Assembly (NCBI GenBank): GCA_029565685.1
Contig: JAKQNR010000006.1
Span: 248,001 to 312,000, forward strand
Source of the DNA: a bacterium
Lineage (GTDB): Bacteria > Zhuqueibacterota > Zhuqueibacteria > Residuimicrobiales > Residuimicrobiaceae
Direction of reading: 5' to 3'
Length of the DNA: 64,000 nt
In this document: positions 37,127 to 48,711 of the stretch, piece after piece
How positions within the stretch are numbered: the first letter of the stretch is position 1
Layout of the letters: each line of letters begins with the position of its first letter
Translations under genes and position numbers: made by a program
Notes under the pieces: generated by a model
Databases searched by the model: none
The model's input: the letters and a program-made list of their open reading frames with translations, nothing else
Told to the model about the DNA's origin: nothing

Positions 37127-37165
37127 CTTGAGTATCCGTTTTTTATGATGCCGGATCGTCGCCCA

Positions 37166-38098
37166 TCACATGCGTGCCAACGCCAGAATATATTTTTTAG
37201 GATCCTGTGGGACGCCGTCCTTCCAGATTTCAAAATGCAGATGCGGCGCGGAACTGATGCCGGAATTGCCCAACAGCGCGATCACCTCGGCCTTGCGGAC
37301 CAGGGTGTTGCTTCCGACCAGCAGCGACTGATTGTGGCCGTAAAAGCTGAAATACCCTTTGCCGTGGTACAAAATGATCAGATGGCCGAGGAATTCGGTC
37401 CAGCCGGAAAAAACCACCACCCCGTCGCCGGCCGCACGAACCGCTGAACCGCGCGGCGCCGCAATATCCACGCCTCGATGGCGGGAGGCAGAGCCTTTGC
37501 CGGCCGAGGCATCGTAATCGTTGGTCAACACGCCTTCCACCGGCAGATAGGTGGGCAGATCACGCAGATAATCGTGCAGGCCGCTCTGCGCGCTGGCCTG
37601 GGTCATGATGATTTTTTCACCCACGCGTACCTGCTCCGGGGCAGAGCTCTGGCCGGATAGTTGCGACCGACCGTCCGCATGCTGCCGTTCGAGGGAGAGG
37701 CCGGTTCCTAAAGACCTGGACTCTGCCGTGCTAGGAGATTCCTGGCCGCCTTGATTCAGGCCCAGAGCAGCTTGAATTTTAGCGTCCAGCTCTTCCATGG
37801 ATTTGAACTGTGCGGACAACTCGTCGATGCGGCGGCTGTTTTCGTTCAGTTGCCGGTTCGCCTGTTCCAGCGAACGGAGGCGGAGGCGATCGCGCGAGAT
37901 CGCCGCATACGCGTAAAAACCAAACAGGATATGCAGTGCCAGCAAAACAGCGGCGATCTTGAGGCTCAGCAGGCGCTGCGCCGTGAGGACGAACGTCCTG
38001 GGCTGATCCCCGCCCTCAGGCACCAGCAGAACCTGCAGACTGCGGCCTGTCTTTTGTTTACGTGCTTTGGGGCGATATTTCTCTATGTTGAATTCCAC
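37166..38098 (-). CDS. Membrane-anchored M23 (LytM) peptidase
   Basis: A 310-aa protein with a GTG start. A basic cytoplasmic N-terminus (about 45 aa) precedes one TM helix (SLKIAAVLLALHILFGFYAY), a coiled coil (RLRLRSLEQANRQLNENSRR), a Ser/Gly/Gln-rich linker and a C-terminal LytM domain. The zinc ligands are seen in RHRGVDIAAPRG and in HLHFEIW, so it is probably an active endopeptidase against peptidoglycan cross-links. It lies between bactofilin and parB. That pairing matches known bactofilin-M23 systems controlling cell shape. Confidence 0.92.
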   Translation of the reverse strand: MEFNIEKYRPKARKQKTGRSLQVLLVPEGGDQPRTFVLTAQRLLSLKIAAVLLALHILFGFYAYAAISRDRLRLRSLEQANRQLNENSRRIDELSAQFKSMEELDAKIQAALGLNQGGQESPSTAESRSLGTGLSLERQHADGRSQLSGQSSAPEQVRVGEKIIMTQASAQSGLHDYLRDLPTYLPVEGVLTNDYDASAGKGSASRHRGVDIAAPRGSAVRAAGDGVVVFSGWTEFLGHLIILYHGKGYFSFYGHNQSLLVGSNTLVRKAEVIALLGNSGISSAPHLHFEIWKDGVPQDPKKYILALARM

Positions 38099-38151
38099 GT
38101 TGCCCTATCGGCTTTGATGGCCTGGCTCGCGGACGTTCTCGCCGCGCCCGA

Positions 38152-39009
38152 TCACTCGCCGGACATCAACGCGACCAATCGATCCAGATCGTCCGCCGAA
38201 TAATAATCGACCTCGATAACGCCCCCCTTGCTTCGGCTGCGCACGGTCACCTTGGTGGCCAACCGCGTACGCAGTTTGTTTTCGATGTCTTGGATAAACA
38301 CCGCCTGCGTCTCGCTGGCTCGGGATTTAGGCTTGCTCTTTTTGGTCTGGCTGCGCACCAGGTTCTCCACTTGGCGCACTGAAAGCGACCGCTTGATGAT
38401 CTTTCGCCAGACGTCGATCTGCTCCTCATGCGTGTCCAAAGAGAGCAGAGCGCGCGCATGGCCCATAGTCAGCTCGTTGCTCTGCAGGCTCTCCTGAATG
38501 CGTCGCGGCAGTTTGAGCAGGCGGAGAAAATTGGCCACCGACGCGCGATCCCGGCTGACTTTGACCGCCACCTCCTCCTGCGTCAGTTTGCATTCATCCA
38601 TCAAACGTTTGTAGCTGGCCGCCAACTCCATGGGATTGAGATTTTCCCGATGGATGTTCTCGATGATCGCCAGTTCCAGCAGCTCCTCGTCCGTCTCCAC
38701 CTCCAGGAGATAGGCCGGGATCGATTCCATGCCCAGATCCCGCACCGCACGCAATCTGCGCTCCCCGGCGATCAGCTGATACCCGGCGCCGTGTCGGCGC
38801 ACGGTCACCGGCTGAACCAGGCCTTTTTCGGCGATCGATTGTTTTAATTCGGCCAGAGCTTCGGGCTTGAACGTTTCACGCGGCTGAAACGGATTGGGCG
38901 AGATTTTGTCCACCTCGATGTATTGAATGGATTTGGACTGCTTTTCCTCAGCAGGAACATCAGGGATCAGAGCGCCGAGACCCCTTCCCAGCGCTTTTTT
39001 ATTCGCCAT
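38152..39009 (-). CDS. parB: Chromosome partitioning protein ParB
   Basis: A 285-aa CTP-dependent parS-binding clamp. Signatures: N-terminal ParA-contact motif [18 protein letters not shown], the CTP/arginine box [31 protein letters not shown], the helix-turn-helix [27 protein letters not shown] and a C-terminal dimerisation domain. The start overlaps the ParA stop by 11 bases. No parS site with the full consensus was found in this window. Confidence 0.97.
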   Translation of the reverse strand: MANKKALGRGLGALIPDVPAEEKQSKSIQYIEVDKISPNPFQPRETFKPEALAELKQSIAEKGLVQPVTVRRHGAGYQLIAGERRLRAVRDLGMESIPAYLLEVETDEELLELAIIENIHRENLNPMELAASYKRLMDECKLTQEEVAVKVSRDRASVANFLRLLKLPRRIQESLQSNELTMGHARALLSLDTHEEQIDVWRKIIKRSLSVRQVENLVRSQTKKSKPKSRASETQAVFIQDIENKLRTRLATKVTVRSRSKGGVIEVDYYSADDLDRLVALMSGE

Positions 39010-39763
39010 TCTTGATTATTTCCTCAGCCAGACTCATGTAATTTTCACTGCCGGACGATACCGCGTCATAAAGAATAATCGGTTTGCCGAAACTGGGGGC
39101 TTCACTTAAGCGTACATTGCGGGTGACGATCGTATCGAACACCTTGCCTTCAAAATAACGGCGCACATCCTCAGCCACCTGCCGGGACAGATTCAAGCGG
39201 GCGTCGTACATGGTCAACAGAACGCCTTCGATCAACAACTTTTCGTTGAGATGCTTTTGCACCAGACGGATGGTGTTCAATAATTGCCCCAGCCCCTCCA
39301 GGGCGTAATACTCGCATTGAATCGGAATCAGCACCGAATCGGAAGCAGCCAATGAATTAAGCGTCAACAGCCCCAACGAAGGAGGACAATCGATCAGAAT
39401 AAACTTGTAATCCTCACGCACTTCGCTGATCTTGCGCAGCAGCCGGTGTTCCCGCGAAATGACCGAGACCAATTCCACCTCTGCGCCCACCAGATTGATC
39501 GAGCTGGGCACCAGTTTCAGATACTTTAACTCTGTATCCACCACCGCCGCAGACAAAGATTCCTCGTTGATCAGGACGTCATAGATGGTCTTTTTCATGT
39601 CCTTCTGGTTGAAACCCAACCCGCTGGTGCTGTTGGCCTGCGGATCCATGTCGATCAGCAAAGTGGGATATTCAGCCACAGCCAGACACGCCGCCAAATT
39701 GACCGAAGTAGTGGTTTTACCCACCCCGCCCTTCTGATTCGCTATCGTGATCACCTTCCCCAT
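38999..39763 (-). CDS. parA: Chromosome partitioning ATPase ParA (Soj)
   Basis: A 254-aa ParA/Soj ATPase. Deviant Walker [21 protein letters not shown], switch [16 protein letters not shown], Walker [21 protein letters not shown], and [19 protein letters not shown]-type C-terminal block ([20 protein letters not shown]). Small size without an N-terminal HTH indicates the chromosomal Soj type. GGAGG precedes the start. First gene of the par-M23-bactofilin-atp gene run, with its own promoter at 39797-39825. Confidence 0.97.
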   Translation of the reverse strand: MGKVITIANQKGGVGKTTTSVNLAACLAVAEYPTLLIDMDPQANSTSGLGFNQKDMKKTIYDVLINEESLSAAVVDTELKYLKLVPSSINLVGAEVELVSVISREHRLLRKISEVREDYKFILIDCPPSLGLLTLNSLAASDSVLIPIQCEYYALEGLGQLLNTIRLVQKHLNEKLLIEGVLLTMYDARLNLSRQVAEDVRRYFEGKVFDTIVTRNVRLSEAPSFGKPIILYDAVSSGSENYMSLAEEIIKNGE

Positions 39764-39796
39764 TCAGGGGCGTCCTCCATAAAGGAATATTGTGCT

Positions 39797-39825
39797 AATA
39801 TAGCCTTTCCTGCCGATAAAATCAA
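39797..39825 (-). promoter_or_regulatory. Sigma70-type promoter of parA
   Basis: Minus strand TTGATT (39820-39825), 17-base spacer, TATATT (39797-39802). It lies 34 bases upstream of the parA start and is back to back with the promoter of the proline dehydrogenase gene. Confidence 0.7.
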
Positions 39826-39859
39826 GAAAATGTTTCCTGATCAAGGGCGGAGTTTTGAC

Positions 39860-39888
39860 TTGACATTGAGATAAAAATAAATTAACAT
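39860..39888 (+). promoter_or_regulatory. Sigma70-type promoter of the proline dehydrogenase gene
   Basis: Plus strand TTGACA (39860-39865), 17-base spacer, TAACAT (39883-39888). The -35 is perfect, the -10 matches 4 of 6. The start codon is 47 bases past the -10. Confidence 0.6.
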
Positions 39889-39935
39889 GAAGCGCATTTT
39901 GCGGAATTCCTGTCGATCTTGGGAAGGAACAGACT

Positions 39936-42882
<2,947 letters not shown>

Positions 42883-42934
42883 TGGGCCCGGCTATGGCAT
42901 CGACGCCCTTGCACTCAACCATCGATCGATACAT

Positions 42935-43723
42935 ATGAAAAAGTTGCTCCTCATCGCCTTGACCCTGTTGTCCTGCGCCGGCAGTCAAAAAACCGGCACT
43001 CTCAGCTTTGTCACCTTGGATGAAGAAGCGGCGCTGGGGCGCGAAATTGCCATACAGTCGCCCAAACTGCTGCGCTTGGTGCGCAACCATGAGATCAGCG
43101 ATTTTTTTAATCAGCTGGGCAAAGAACTCGGCGCCAAATCAGATTGGACCGGCCTGGAATATACGGTCTTTGTCATCAACGAACCGGACCTGAACCATTT
43201 TTCGCTTCCCGGCGGGTCCATCTATCTGTATCGCGGACTGATCGAAAAAGCCGAAACCGCCCATGAGGTGGCGGCGGCGCTGAGCCACGAGATCGCTCAC
43301 ATCGGCCGGCGAAACGCAGTGAACCGAATGGCCAATAAATATTCATACGCCTTTGCCGCTCAATCCGTGTTCGGCCAAAATCCCGAGCTCGCCACCCAGA
43401 TCCTGCAAAACCTCTTCACCGAGGATACGATCCTAGATTACCCGGAGAAAGAAGAGTTTCTGGCCGATGCACTGGCGGCCAAGTACATGTGGAAAGCCAA
43501 CTATGATCCCGAAGGGCTGCTCACTCTGGTGCAAAAGATCCGGCTGCAGGAGAAGAAGGACAAAGGCTCTGTGGTTTTGCTGCGCCGCACGCACCCTCCC
43601 TTTCTCACCCGCGTTAACCGTATCCGCAGAGAGTTGACCTCCATGCCCCATCACGAAGGACTGCGTCGCGACCTGGCGGAATTCAGCCGTATCCGCGATC
43701 AACTGATGCGCATTCCCCGCTGA
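42935..43723 (+). CDS. M48-family zinc metalloprotease, lipoprotein
   Basis: A 262-aa lipoprotein. Signal MKKLLLIALTLLSC places the lipidated Cys at residue 14. The M48 (Oma1/LoiP/BepA-like) core includes FSLPGGSIYLYRGLIEKA, the zinc motif LSHEIAHIGRRN and the third ligand in EKEEFLADALAAKYM. Such periplasmic proteases take part in outer-membrane protein quality control. There is no TPR domain like that of BepA. It lies 52 bases after ligA. Confidence 0.9.
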   Translation: MKKLLLIALTLLSCAGSQKTGTLSFVTLDEEAALGREIAIQSPKLLRLVRNHEISDFFNQLGKELGAKSDWTGLEYTVFVINEPDLNHFSLPGGSIYLYRGLIEKAETAHEVAAALSHEIAHIGRRNAVNRMANKYSYAFAAQSVFGQNPELATQILQNLFTEDTILDYPEKEEFLADALAAKYMWKANYDPEGLLTLVQKIRLQEKKDKGSVVLLRRTHPPFLTRVNRIRRELTSMPHHEGLRRDLAEFSRIRDQLMRIPR

Positions 43724-43846
43724 TTCTTTCTGTCCTTCGCTCCATCGACCGCCGCTGAATTCCGCTTTTCTTCGCCGCTTTCAGGCACATTTTTTGCATC
43801 CGTAAGGGTGTTGCCATAAGGCGAACACAAAGAGTGAATCCTAACT

Positions 43847-43880
43847 GGCCGGATATTATTCACCTGTTTTAATATCGGCC
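43847..43880 (+). other. Imperfect hairpin downstream of the M48 gene
   Basis: GGCCG(g)ATATTA pairs with TAATATCGGCC, giving 11 bp with one bulged G and an 11-base loop. The T-rich stretch after it is weak. It may be part of the M48 transcript's 3' end. The rest of 43724-43924 shows no gene. Confidence 0.4.
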
Positions 43881-43924
43881 GGCTTAACTTTTCCTCCCCC
43901 CTCCTCCTTACCAGATGCAAATGG

Positions 43925-43954
43925 AAAACCCCCGGTTTCTCCGCCGGGGGTTTT
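43925..43954 (-). terminator. Bidirectional rho-independent terminator
   Basis: A perfect 11-bp stem AAAACCCCCGG/CCGGGGGTTTT with an 8-base loop lies between the convergent M48 gene and the cohesin/sorting-tail gene. The T-runs in both directions are part of the stem, so it can act for either strand. It lies about 40 bases from the minus-strand stop and about 200 bases from the plus-strand stop. Confidence 0.8.
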
Positions 43955-43991
43955 CTCTAACACGCTTACATGAACGTCCACTGGACTTTTT

Positions 43992-44768
43992 TTATTTCAC
44001 ATAGAGCATATGCCTGGTCAGACTTTGACTGCCGGCGTCCAGCCGGTAGAGATACAGTCCTGCAGCCACCGGCCGGCCGAAATCGTCACAGCCGTCCCAC
44101 ATGGCCCGATACACACCGGGCTGGCGATGACCCTCCACCAGCGTGCGAATGCGTTGACCCAGCGAGTTGAAAACAGCCAACCGAACCCATCCCTCTTTTT
44201 GCAAAGAGAAAGGTATCTGCGTTGCTGGATTGAAGGGATTGGGAAAGTTCTGTTCCAGCGTGAACGCCACTGGCATGCCGACCCGCTGATCCACAGCCGT
44301 GGCGCCGGTCAACGTAAACTGATTGTCGACGATCTGAACAGGCAACGACACATAATTCTGACCCACGACAATAGCCTTGGATAAATGCAAAGCCACCTGC
44401 GTCAGCGTGTCAGTATCTTCAGCGACTGTATAGCTGATCCGAAGCACTTCGCCGCTGCCGGGCGCCAGATATTGATTGCCGGAGATCACAATGATGTTCA
44501 GATTGCCGTCGACATCGTTGTAATACACATTAAAGTCCCGGCAGCGCTCGGTAAGCCACACCGAGTCCGGCCGCAGACAATTGGGCAGATCGGCGATCTG
44601 CACCTGCATGCTTTTCACTGGATCCACATTGTCCAGCGACATGGAGATGATGTTATTCTGCGTGCCCGGCGCGCCCGCACCGCCCCCAAGACGGACCACC
44701 GAATCCACGGCCAACGCTGTTCCCGCCAGCATCAGCGAACTTGCGAGCATCAGCCATTTACGTTTCAT
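43992..44768 (-). CDS. Secreted cohesin-like protein with FlgD-like sorting tail
   Basis: About 258 aa. Start MKRKWLMLASSLMLAGTALA (44768), with AAAGGAAACC upstream. After the signal comes a cohesin-like beta-sandwich (LGGGAGAPGTQNNIISMSLD, APGSGEVLRISYTV; about residues 22-160). The C-terminal tail has the sorting signature FTLEQNFPNPFNPATQIPF, VRLAVFNSLGQRIRTL and AAGLYLYRLDAGSQSLTR, as used by T9SS-like exported proteins in FCB bacteria. It is predicted to be cell-surface or secreted. It is the smallest of three adjacent proteins of this kind, and is preceded by an unusual inverted repeat. Confidence 0.8.
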   Translation of the reverse strand: MKRKWLMLASSLMLAGTALAVDSVVRLGGGAGAPGTQNNIISMSLDNVDPVKSMQVQIADLPNCLRPDSVWLTERCRDFNVYYNDVDGNLNIIVISGNQYLAPGSGEVLRISYTVAEDTDTLTQVALHLSKAIVVGQNYVSLPVQIVDNQFTLTGATAVDQRVGMPVAFTLEQNFPNPFNPATQIPFSLQKEGWVRLAVFNSLGQRIRTLVEGHRQPGVYRAMWDGCDDFGRPVAAGLYLYRLDAGSQSLTRHMLYVK

Positions 44769-44790
44769 GGTTTCCTTTCCATATAAAACA

Positions 44791-44863
44791 CCCCGGTCTT
44801 TTCTAAATGGCAACCGGAAAAAGAGCGCCGCTCCAGCCGTCGCCTTTTTTAAAAAGACCGGGG
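44791..44863 (-). repeat. 12-bp inverted repeat in the leader of the cohesin/sorting-tail gene
   Basis: CCCCGGTCTTTT (44791-44802) and its perfect complement AAAAGACCGGGG (44852-44863) flank 49 bases. The enclosed part can itself fold (AAAAAG-GCG/CGC-T-CTTTTT plus the small GAGC/GCTC hairpin). The structure ends about 10 bases ahead of the Shine-Dalgarno of the gene starting at 44768. It could be a leader regulator or an unusual terminator for the gene before it; the T-stretch after it (TGTTTTAT) is modest. Confidence 0.55.
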
Positions 44864-44956
44864 ATTCGGTTCATAGGACCTCTTCGCTGCTTACCTCCCT
44901 TCGAGCCCGCCCCTGCTCTCTGTAGCCGTTGGAGCGGGCTGAAAGATCCCCGGCGA

Positions 44957-46765
44957 TCAAATCCCTGAAGGATAGACGATATTGAACACCGCCATATAAT
45001 CGAACAGGTCGATGTCGCCGTCGTGATCCATATCGCCGGCCATCAGTTCATCGCCGGTGGGCGCACGCCGTTTCAGCACCAAGTCGCGCATAACATTTAG
45101 GTCGTCGGCATTCACAACACCGTCAATGCCGGTCACATTGCCCATCCGGACATAGTAAAAATTACCGCTCACCAGCTGCGGCGAGACAAGCTTGCCGTTG
45201 GCGTCGCTGATGGTCACGTTCTCCAGCGTCATGGTCGAATGGGTGCCGACTGTGGCGCTGCCGTCGGTCGCGTAATTGATCTGAGCGATGACGCCATTGC
45301 CGGTGGGGATCACCTGGCCGGACATGTGCACCATGGCCACACGCAGCCGGGTGCGGGTTTCGTTGGAGCTGACGGTGAACCCGGAGGCGCGGCCGACGGC
45401 GTTCACCCGCTCGGCAGTCAGGTAATTGGCGTTATCCACCAGATCGAAAAAGATGCCGCGAATGTTGATCTGGTTGTTCATCCACAGATAGACCACGTTG
45501 CCGGTGGTGCCCACGCCGCCGCTGGCGTCGGCCACAGTCAGCTTGGCGTACGCCGAGATGCTGAAATAGGCGTCGTTCTCATCGGATTCGAGGATCTCCG
45601 CCGGATCGCTGACTTTTATTTTGGCGGTCTCGGTGAATTGAGCGGGCACGGTCCATTCATAAGTGCCGTCGTTGGCTGTGCTGCTGGTGATGTCGGTCCA
45701 GGGATCGATATCGCGAATGCGGTAGCGAATGCGCACATTGGCGGAAGTGAAACCCGACCAGGTGATGTTGCGCGCCGTGTTGGCGATCCAGATCTCTCCG
45801 CCGTTGGGCGCTGTCACCGTGGGAATCTGCGCCTGGCCGATGGTAAAGTTGCTGTTGCTGACATCCCGGGGCGTGGTGTTCGTAGCGCTGGAAACGCGTA
45901 TCCGGCAGCTGTTTTTTGGCAGCGTCGGAAAAGTCGTGACCGTCCAATCATAGGTGCCGGTGTTGGGCGCCGAGGCGGCGATCACAGTAGAAAAAGTGGA
46001 GCCTCCATCTGTAGACAGCTCGATGGCCACATTGTCGGTGAAATTGGTGGACGTCCAGGTGATGTTGTGATGCGAGCCCGCATACCAGGTCTCTCCGCCG
46101 TTGGGCGAGGTGACGGTAAGCGTGGAGGTCGTCGACATGGTGACCGTAAAGTTATCTATATTATTGGTCCGGCTGCCGTAGAGAATCACGCCGCTGTACA
46201 GCGTGGAAGCGTTGCCATACCGTTTCGCGGCGTCCGTCAGGCGCGCATCAAAGACATTATTGATATAAAAATCGAAATGATGTCCGCTCGCATCGGTGGA
46301 GGGGATGACTTTGATGGTGCTGCCCGGCGCCGGATTCGCCTGGGTCGGCGTTGCAGAGAACAACGAAGTGGCGCGGTCCATCACGCCGTTGATCACCGGA
46401 TGCAGATCCAGAGTGCCATAGCGACGCATCACCGCGTAACCGTTGGCGGTCACAGATTGAGCATCCAGATAAAGGGCGATGGCGCCTGAATTGGCGCCTT
46501 CGGTATCGCACAAGGGCGATGCGGCCCAGGTAAAAGCCACTGAGGTGGGGTTCGCCACAGCGTTGTATACGGCTAGATAACCCCATGAAGCGGTGGTGGC
46601 GCTGTTGTCCAGCGTATTGCTCACCAGCACATACTCGGGATCAGCCGTCCAATTGCTTCCCAGGCTTGTCCGGTTGAAATCATCCACCGTCTGCGCCGAC
46701 AACGGAACGCTGAGCAGGGCGGCGATCATCACGAACAAAAGGGGGATCATTCCTTTGTATCTCAT
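44957..46765 (-). CDS. Secreted multidomain protein with C-terminal dockerin
   Basis: A 602-aa exported protein with a signal peptide ending at LSAQTVDDFN. Then comes a roughly 180-aa jelly-roll-like domain (DDFNRTSLGSNWT, HHFDFYINNV). Two Ig-like repeats follow, each opening with PNGGEtW and I-W (TSPNGGETWYAGSHHNITW; TAPNGGEIWIANTARNITW). A cohesin-like domain is next (VADASGGVGTTGNVVYLWMN). The protein ends in a type I dockerin: first EF-hand-like loop GVVNADDLNVMRDLVL, second GDMDHDGDIDLFDYMAVFNIV. There is no sorting tail. It may bind the cohesin domains of its neighbours. The binding partners and any substrate are unknown. GAGGAAATAAAA precedes the ATG. Confidence 0.8.
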   Translation of the reverse strand: MRYKGMIPLLFVMIAALLSVPLSAQTVDDFNRTSLGSNWTADPEYVLVSNTLDNSATTASWGYLAVYNAVANPTSVAFTWAASPLCDTEGANSGAIALYLDAQSVTANGYAVMRRYGTLDLHPVINGVMDRATSLFSATPTQANPAPGSTIKVIPSTDASGHHFDFYINNVFDARLTDAAKRYGNASTLYSGVILYGSRTNNIDNFTVTMSTTSTLTVTSPNGGETWYAGSHHNITWTSTNFTDNVAIELSTDGGSTFSTVIAASAPNTGTYDWTVTTFPTLPKNSCRIRVSSATNTTPRDVSNSNFTIGQAQIPTVTAPNGGEIWIANTARNITWSGFTSANVRIRYRIRDIDPWTDITSSTANDGTYEWTVPAQFTETAKIKVSDPAEILESDENDAYFSISAYAKLTVADASGGVGTTGNVVYLWMNNQINIRGIFFDLVDNANYLTAERVNAVGRASGFTVSSNETRTRLRVAMVHMSGQVIPTGNGVIAQINYATDGSATVGTHSTMTLENVTISDANGKLVSPQLVSGNFYYVRMGNVTGIDGVVNADDLNVMRDLVLKRRAPTGDELMAGDMDHDGDIDLFDYMAVFNIVYPSGI

Positions 46766-46838
46766 TTTTATTTCCTCACGCTAATGGTCGTTTCGTTCAT
46801 TGAATGAGTTCGTTTGCTGCCGAATCCTACACGGCGAA

Positions 46839-48284
46839 CTATTTCATCACCGCCATTTTTTTAGTTAGAATTACATCGCCGGCGATCAGTTTGTAGAAAT
46901 AGATGCCGGAAGCGACATAGCGGCCCGCATCATCCCGGCCGTTCCATACAATGGTATAGCGGCCGGCGCTGCGTTGTCTGTCCTCCAGGGTGCGCACCAG
47001 GCGGCCCTGAGTGTTGTACACCAGCACTCGAGTGCGCAGCGCATTCTGCACCGAAGCGGGTATCTCATAGCGGATGGTGGTGGACATATTGAACGGATTG
47101 GGAGAATTCTGCGCCAGCGAATAGGAATCCGGCGCCTGAAGTTCCATGGCGTTGGACCGCGCATAGATCGTCTCCATGCGGCTGGCCGCCTCAGAGCCCG
47201 CCTGGGCGTGTTTGATCTCGATGCTGGTTGCCTCTGTCTGCTGCTGCAGCAGATTCACCGGCAGCGTCAGCAATTCGCCTTCGCCGGCCGGCATCGGCTT
47301 GCCGTCTGTGCTGCATAGGATCACGTGCAGTTCATCGCCGCGCAGCGCCGACTGCATGGTCATGTTCTTGCTGAGCAGGGTCTTTTTCGGCGGCGCCAGC
47401 TGGTAGCGCGCCGCATCGGTCTTGAACACCAGTTCGATGCCGCTGATCGGCGCTGAAGCACGATAATAAATCGGCACATCCAGTTCGCCGACATAATTTT
47501 GCGGCAGATCCACCACCTCGAGACGGACGCTGCCTGCCGAAGGCGAAGAGGCGGCCGGCGGCGCGGCGGCCTTTGAAGTGGCGACCACCATATCCAGTAA
47601 AATGCTGATGTCGATGATATCGATCAAACCATCGCCGATGATCGCGGGATTGCTGGGATTGGGACTTAGGTCTCCGGCCCATAGCTCATACTCTGTCGCC
47701 GGAGGGGCGACGCCGAGGGCGATGTCGATCAACCGCAGAACGTCGAACAGGTCGACGGCCATAGACTCATCGTATTTGACGTCTCCTTTGGTGCCGAACC
47801 AGAAATGGCCCGCTTTGGTCCTTACCGTCACCGCTTGATTGCTGACATTGGCTGCGGTGACGGAATCGAGCGAGACCGTGGCTTTGGTGCCGCCCGGCGT
47901 GTTGTTCTTTACTGACACAATCACTTGCAAGATAGCCGTGGAATCCGGTATTAAAGCAGGGGTACTGGCATTGGTCGGCACCAGCAGAATTCGTGCGCCC
48001 TTGGCGATCGGCTCCATGGCCACGGTGTAGGCGCCGGCTCTGAGGATCGGGTTCACCGCGGTGATGATCAGCGAATCGGGATTCGCCTGCAACCGAAAGG
48101 CCAACGCTCGCAGCGTAGTGGCGTTCTTCAGCGTGATGGGAATGACATACCCGCCTATCCCCGGCCAGCCGCTGCTGTTCTCAACTTTCAGGGTATCGCC
48201 GGTCAAAGCCGGCGCCTCCGGCGCCAGCAGAGCGAGCAACACCAAAGCCAATACGATAACAAGGCTTTTGGATAAATGCTTCAT
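46839..48284 (-). CDS. Secreted cohesin-dockerin-cohesin protein with FlgD-like sorting tail
   Basis: About 481 aa. Start MKHLSKSLVIVLALVLLALL (48284), with GGGAGGAAGTG upstream. After the signal comes a cohesin-like domain (SSGWPGIGGYVIPITLKN, about 30-160). A dockerin-like pair of Ca2+ loops follows (DVKYDESMAVDLFDVLRLIDIA and GDGLIDIIDISILLDMV, about 175-245). A second cohesin-like domain runs to about residue 360. The last 80 residues are the sorting tail (YSLAQNSPNPFNMSTTIRYE, RVLVYNTQGRLVRTL, VASGIYFYKLIAGDVILTK). A dockerin flanked by cohesins would allow chain assembly on the cell surface (inference). No enzyme domain is present. Confidence 0.8.
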   Translation of the reverse strand: MKHLSKSLVIVLALVLLALLAPEAPALTGDTLKVENSSGWPGIGGYVIPITLKNATTLRALAFRLQANPDSLIITAVNPILRAGAYTVAMEPIAKGARILLVPTNASTPALIPDSTAILQVIVSVKNNTPGGTKATVSLDSVTAANVSNQAVTVRTKAGHFWFGTKGDVKYDESMAVDLFDVLRLIDIALGVAPPATEYELWAGDLSPNPSNPAIIGDGLIDIIDISILLDMVVATSKAAAPPAASSPSAGSVRLEVVDLPQNYVGELDVPIYYRASAPISGIELVFKTDAARYQLAPPKKTLLSKNMTMQSALRGDELHVILCSTDGKPMPAGEGELLTLPVNLLQQQTEATSIEIKHAQAGSEAASRMETIYARSNAMELQAPDSYSLAQNSPNPFNMSTTIRYEIPASVQNALRTRVLVYNTQGRLVRTLEDRQRSAGRYTIVWNGRDDAGRYVASGIYFYKLIAGDVILTKKMAVMK

Positions 48285-48711
48285 CACTTCCTCCCTAACT
48301 ATGGTGTGATAGATTGTCTCTAGTTGAAACGATTGCTCAGCACAATACAAAACAGTCACAACTTGCCGCCTCCCAACCACCTCCTTCAGCGGTTGCTTCA
48401 GGTTTCGGCCTGCGAAAGCGATATCATTATTTTAATATTTTTATTAGCATTAAAAAGACCATTCGACGACGCTCCAGCCGGCCTGACCTACGATTGACCG
48501 GTTGACTGTCGGACTGTTTCTCTTCACATCTTCTTTTTTGCAACTAGCATGCCAACAAAGGGATTGCTGTTGATAAATATCACATCTGTGTTTTTCCTTG
48601 GATGCATACCATTTTTTCATTAATTTATATGAATTATTGACGTCGCAGACTCGAATCGAACTGCTCGTCGAGCGGTGTTTACCATTTAAGAAAGGCGGTT
48701 TTACCATCACC
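48285..48711 (+). other. 427-base divergent intergenic region
   Basis: This separates the minus-strand sorting-tail gene from glgP. It is A+T-rich in two places (around 48430 and 48620) and should hold both promoters, but no pair of boxes stands out. On the minus strand near 48370-48390 a short stem CAACC/GGTTG surrounds AGGAGG-like sequence, making a possible structured leader. It does not match the c-di-GMP riboswitch consensus. The track ORF starting at 48598 is only the upstream extension of glgP. Confidence 0.5.

Noticed and set aside
38868-38888. parS-like inverted repeat GTTTCA...TGAAAC inside parB
   Set aside because: The half-sites are separated by 6 bases instead of the 2 in the parS consensus, and the sequence simply encodes the conserved NPFQPRETF block.
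45239-46489. Plus-strand ORF of 416 aa over the dockerin protein gene
   Set aside because: Antisense shadow of a protein with a signal peptide, Ig repeats and dockerin; it has no ribosome-binding site or recognisable domain of its own.
43992-48284. Flagellar hook-cap (FlgD) genes
   Set aside because: The FlgD-like similarity is confined to the C-terminal sorting tails of secreted proteins. No flagellar genes occur in the window.
48285-48440. c-di-GMP riboswitch before the cohesin-dockerin gene
   Set aside because: Some CAACC/GGTTG pairing exists, but the conserved GEMM core sequences are absent.
48640-48690. tRNA-like T-loop (TCGAATCGAACT) ahead of glgP
   Set aside because: No acceptor, D or anticodon arms can be formed around it.
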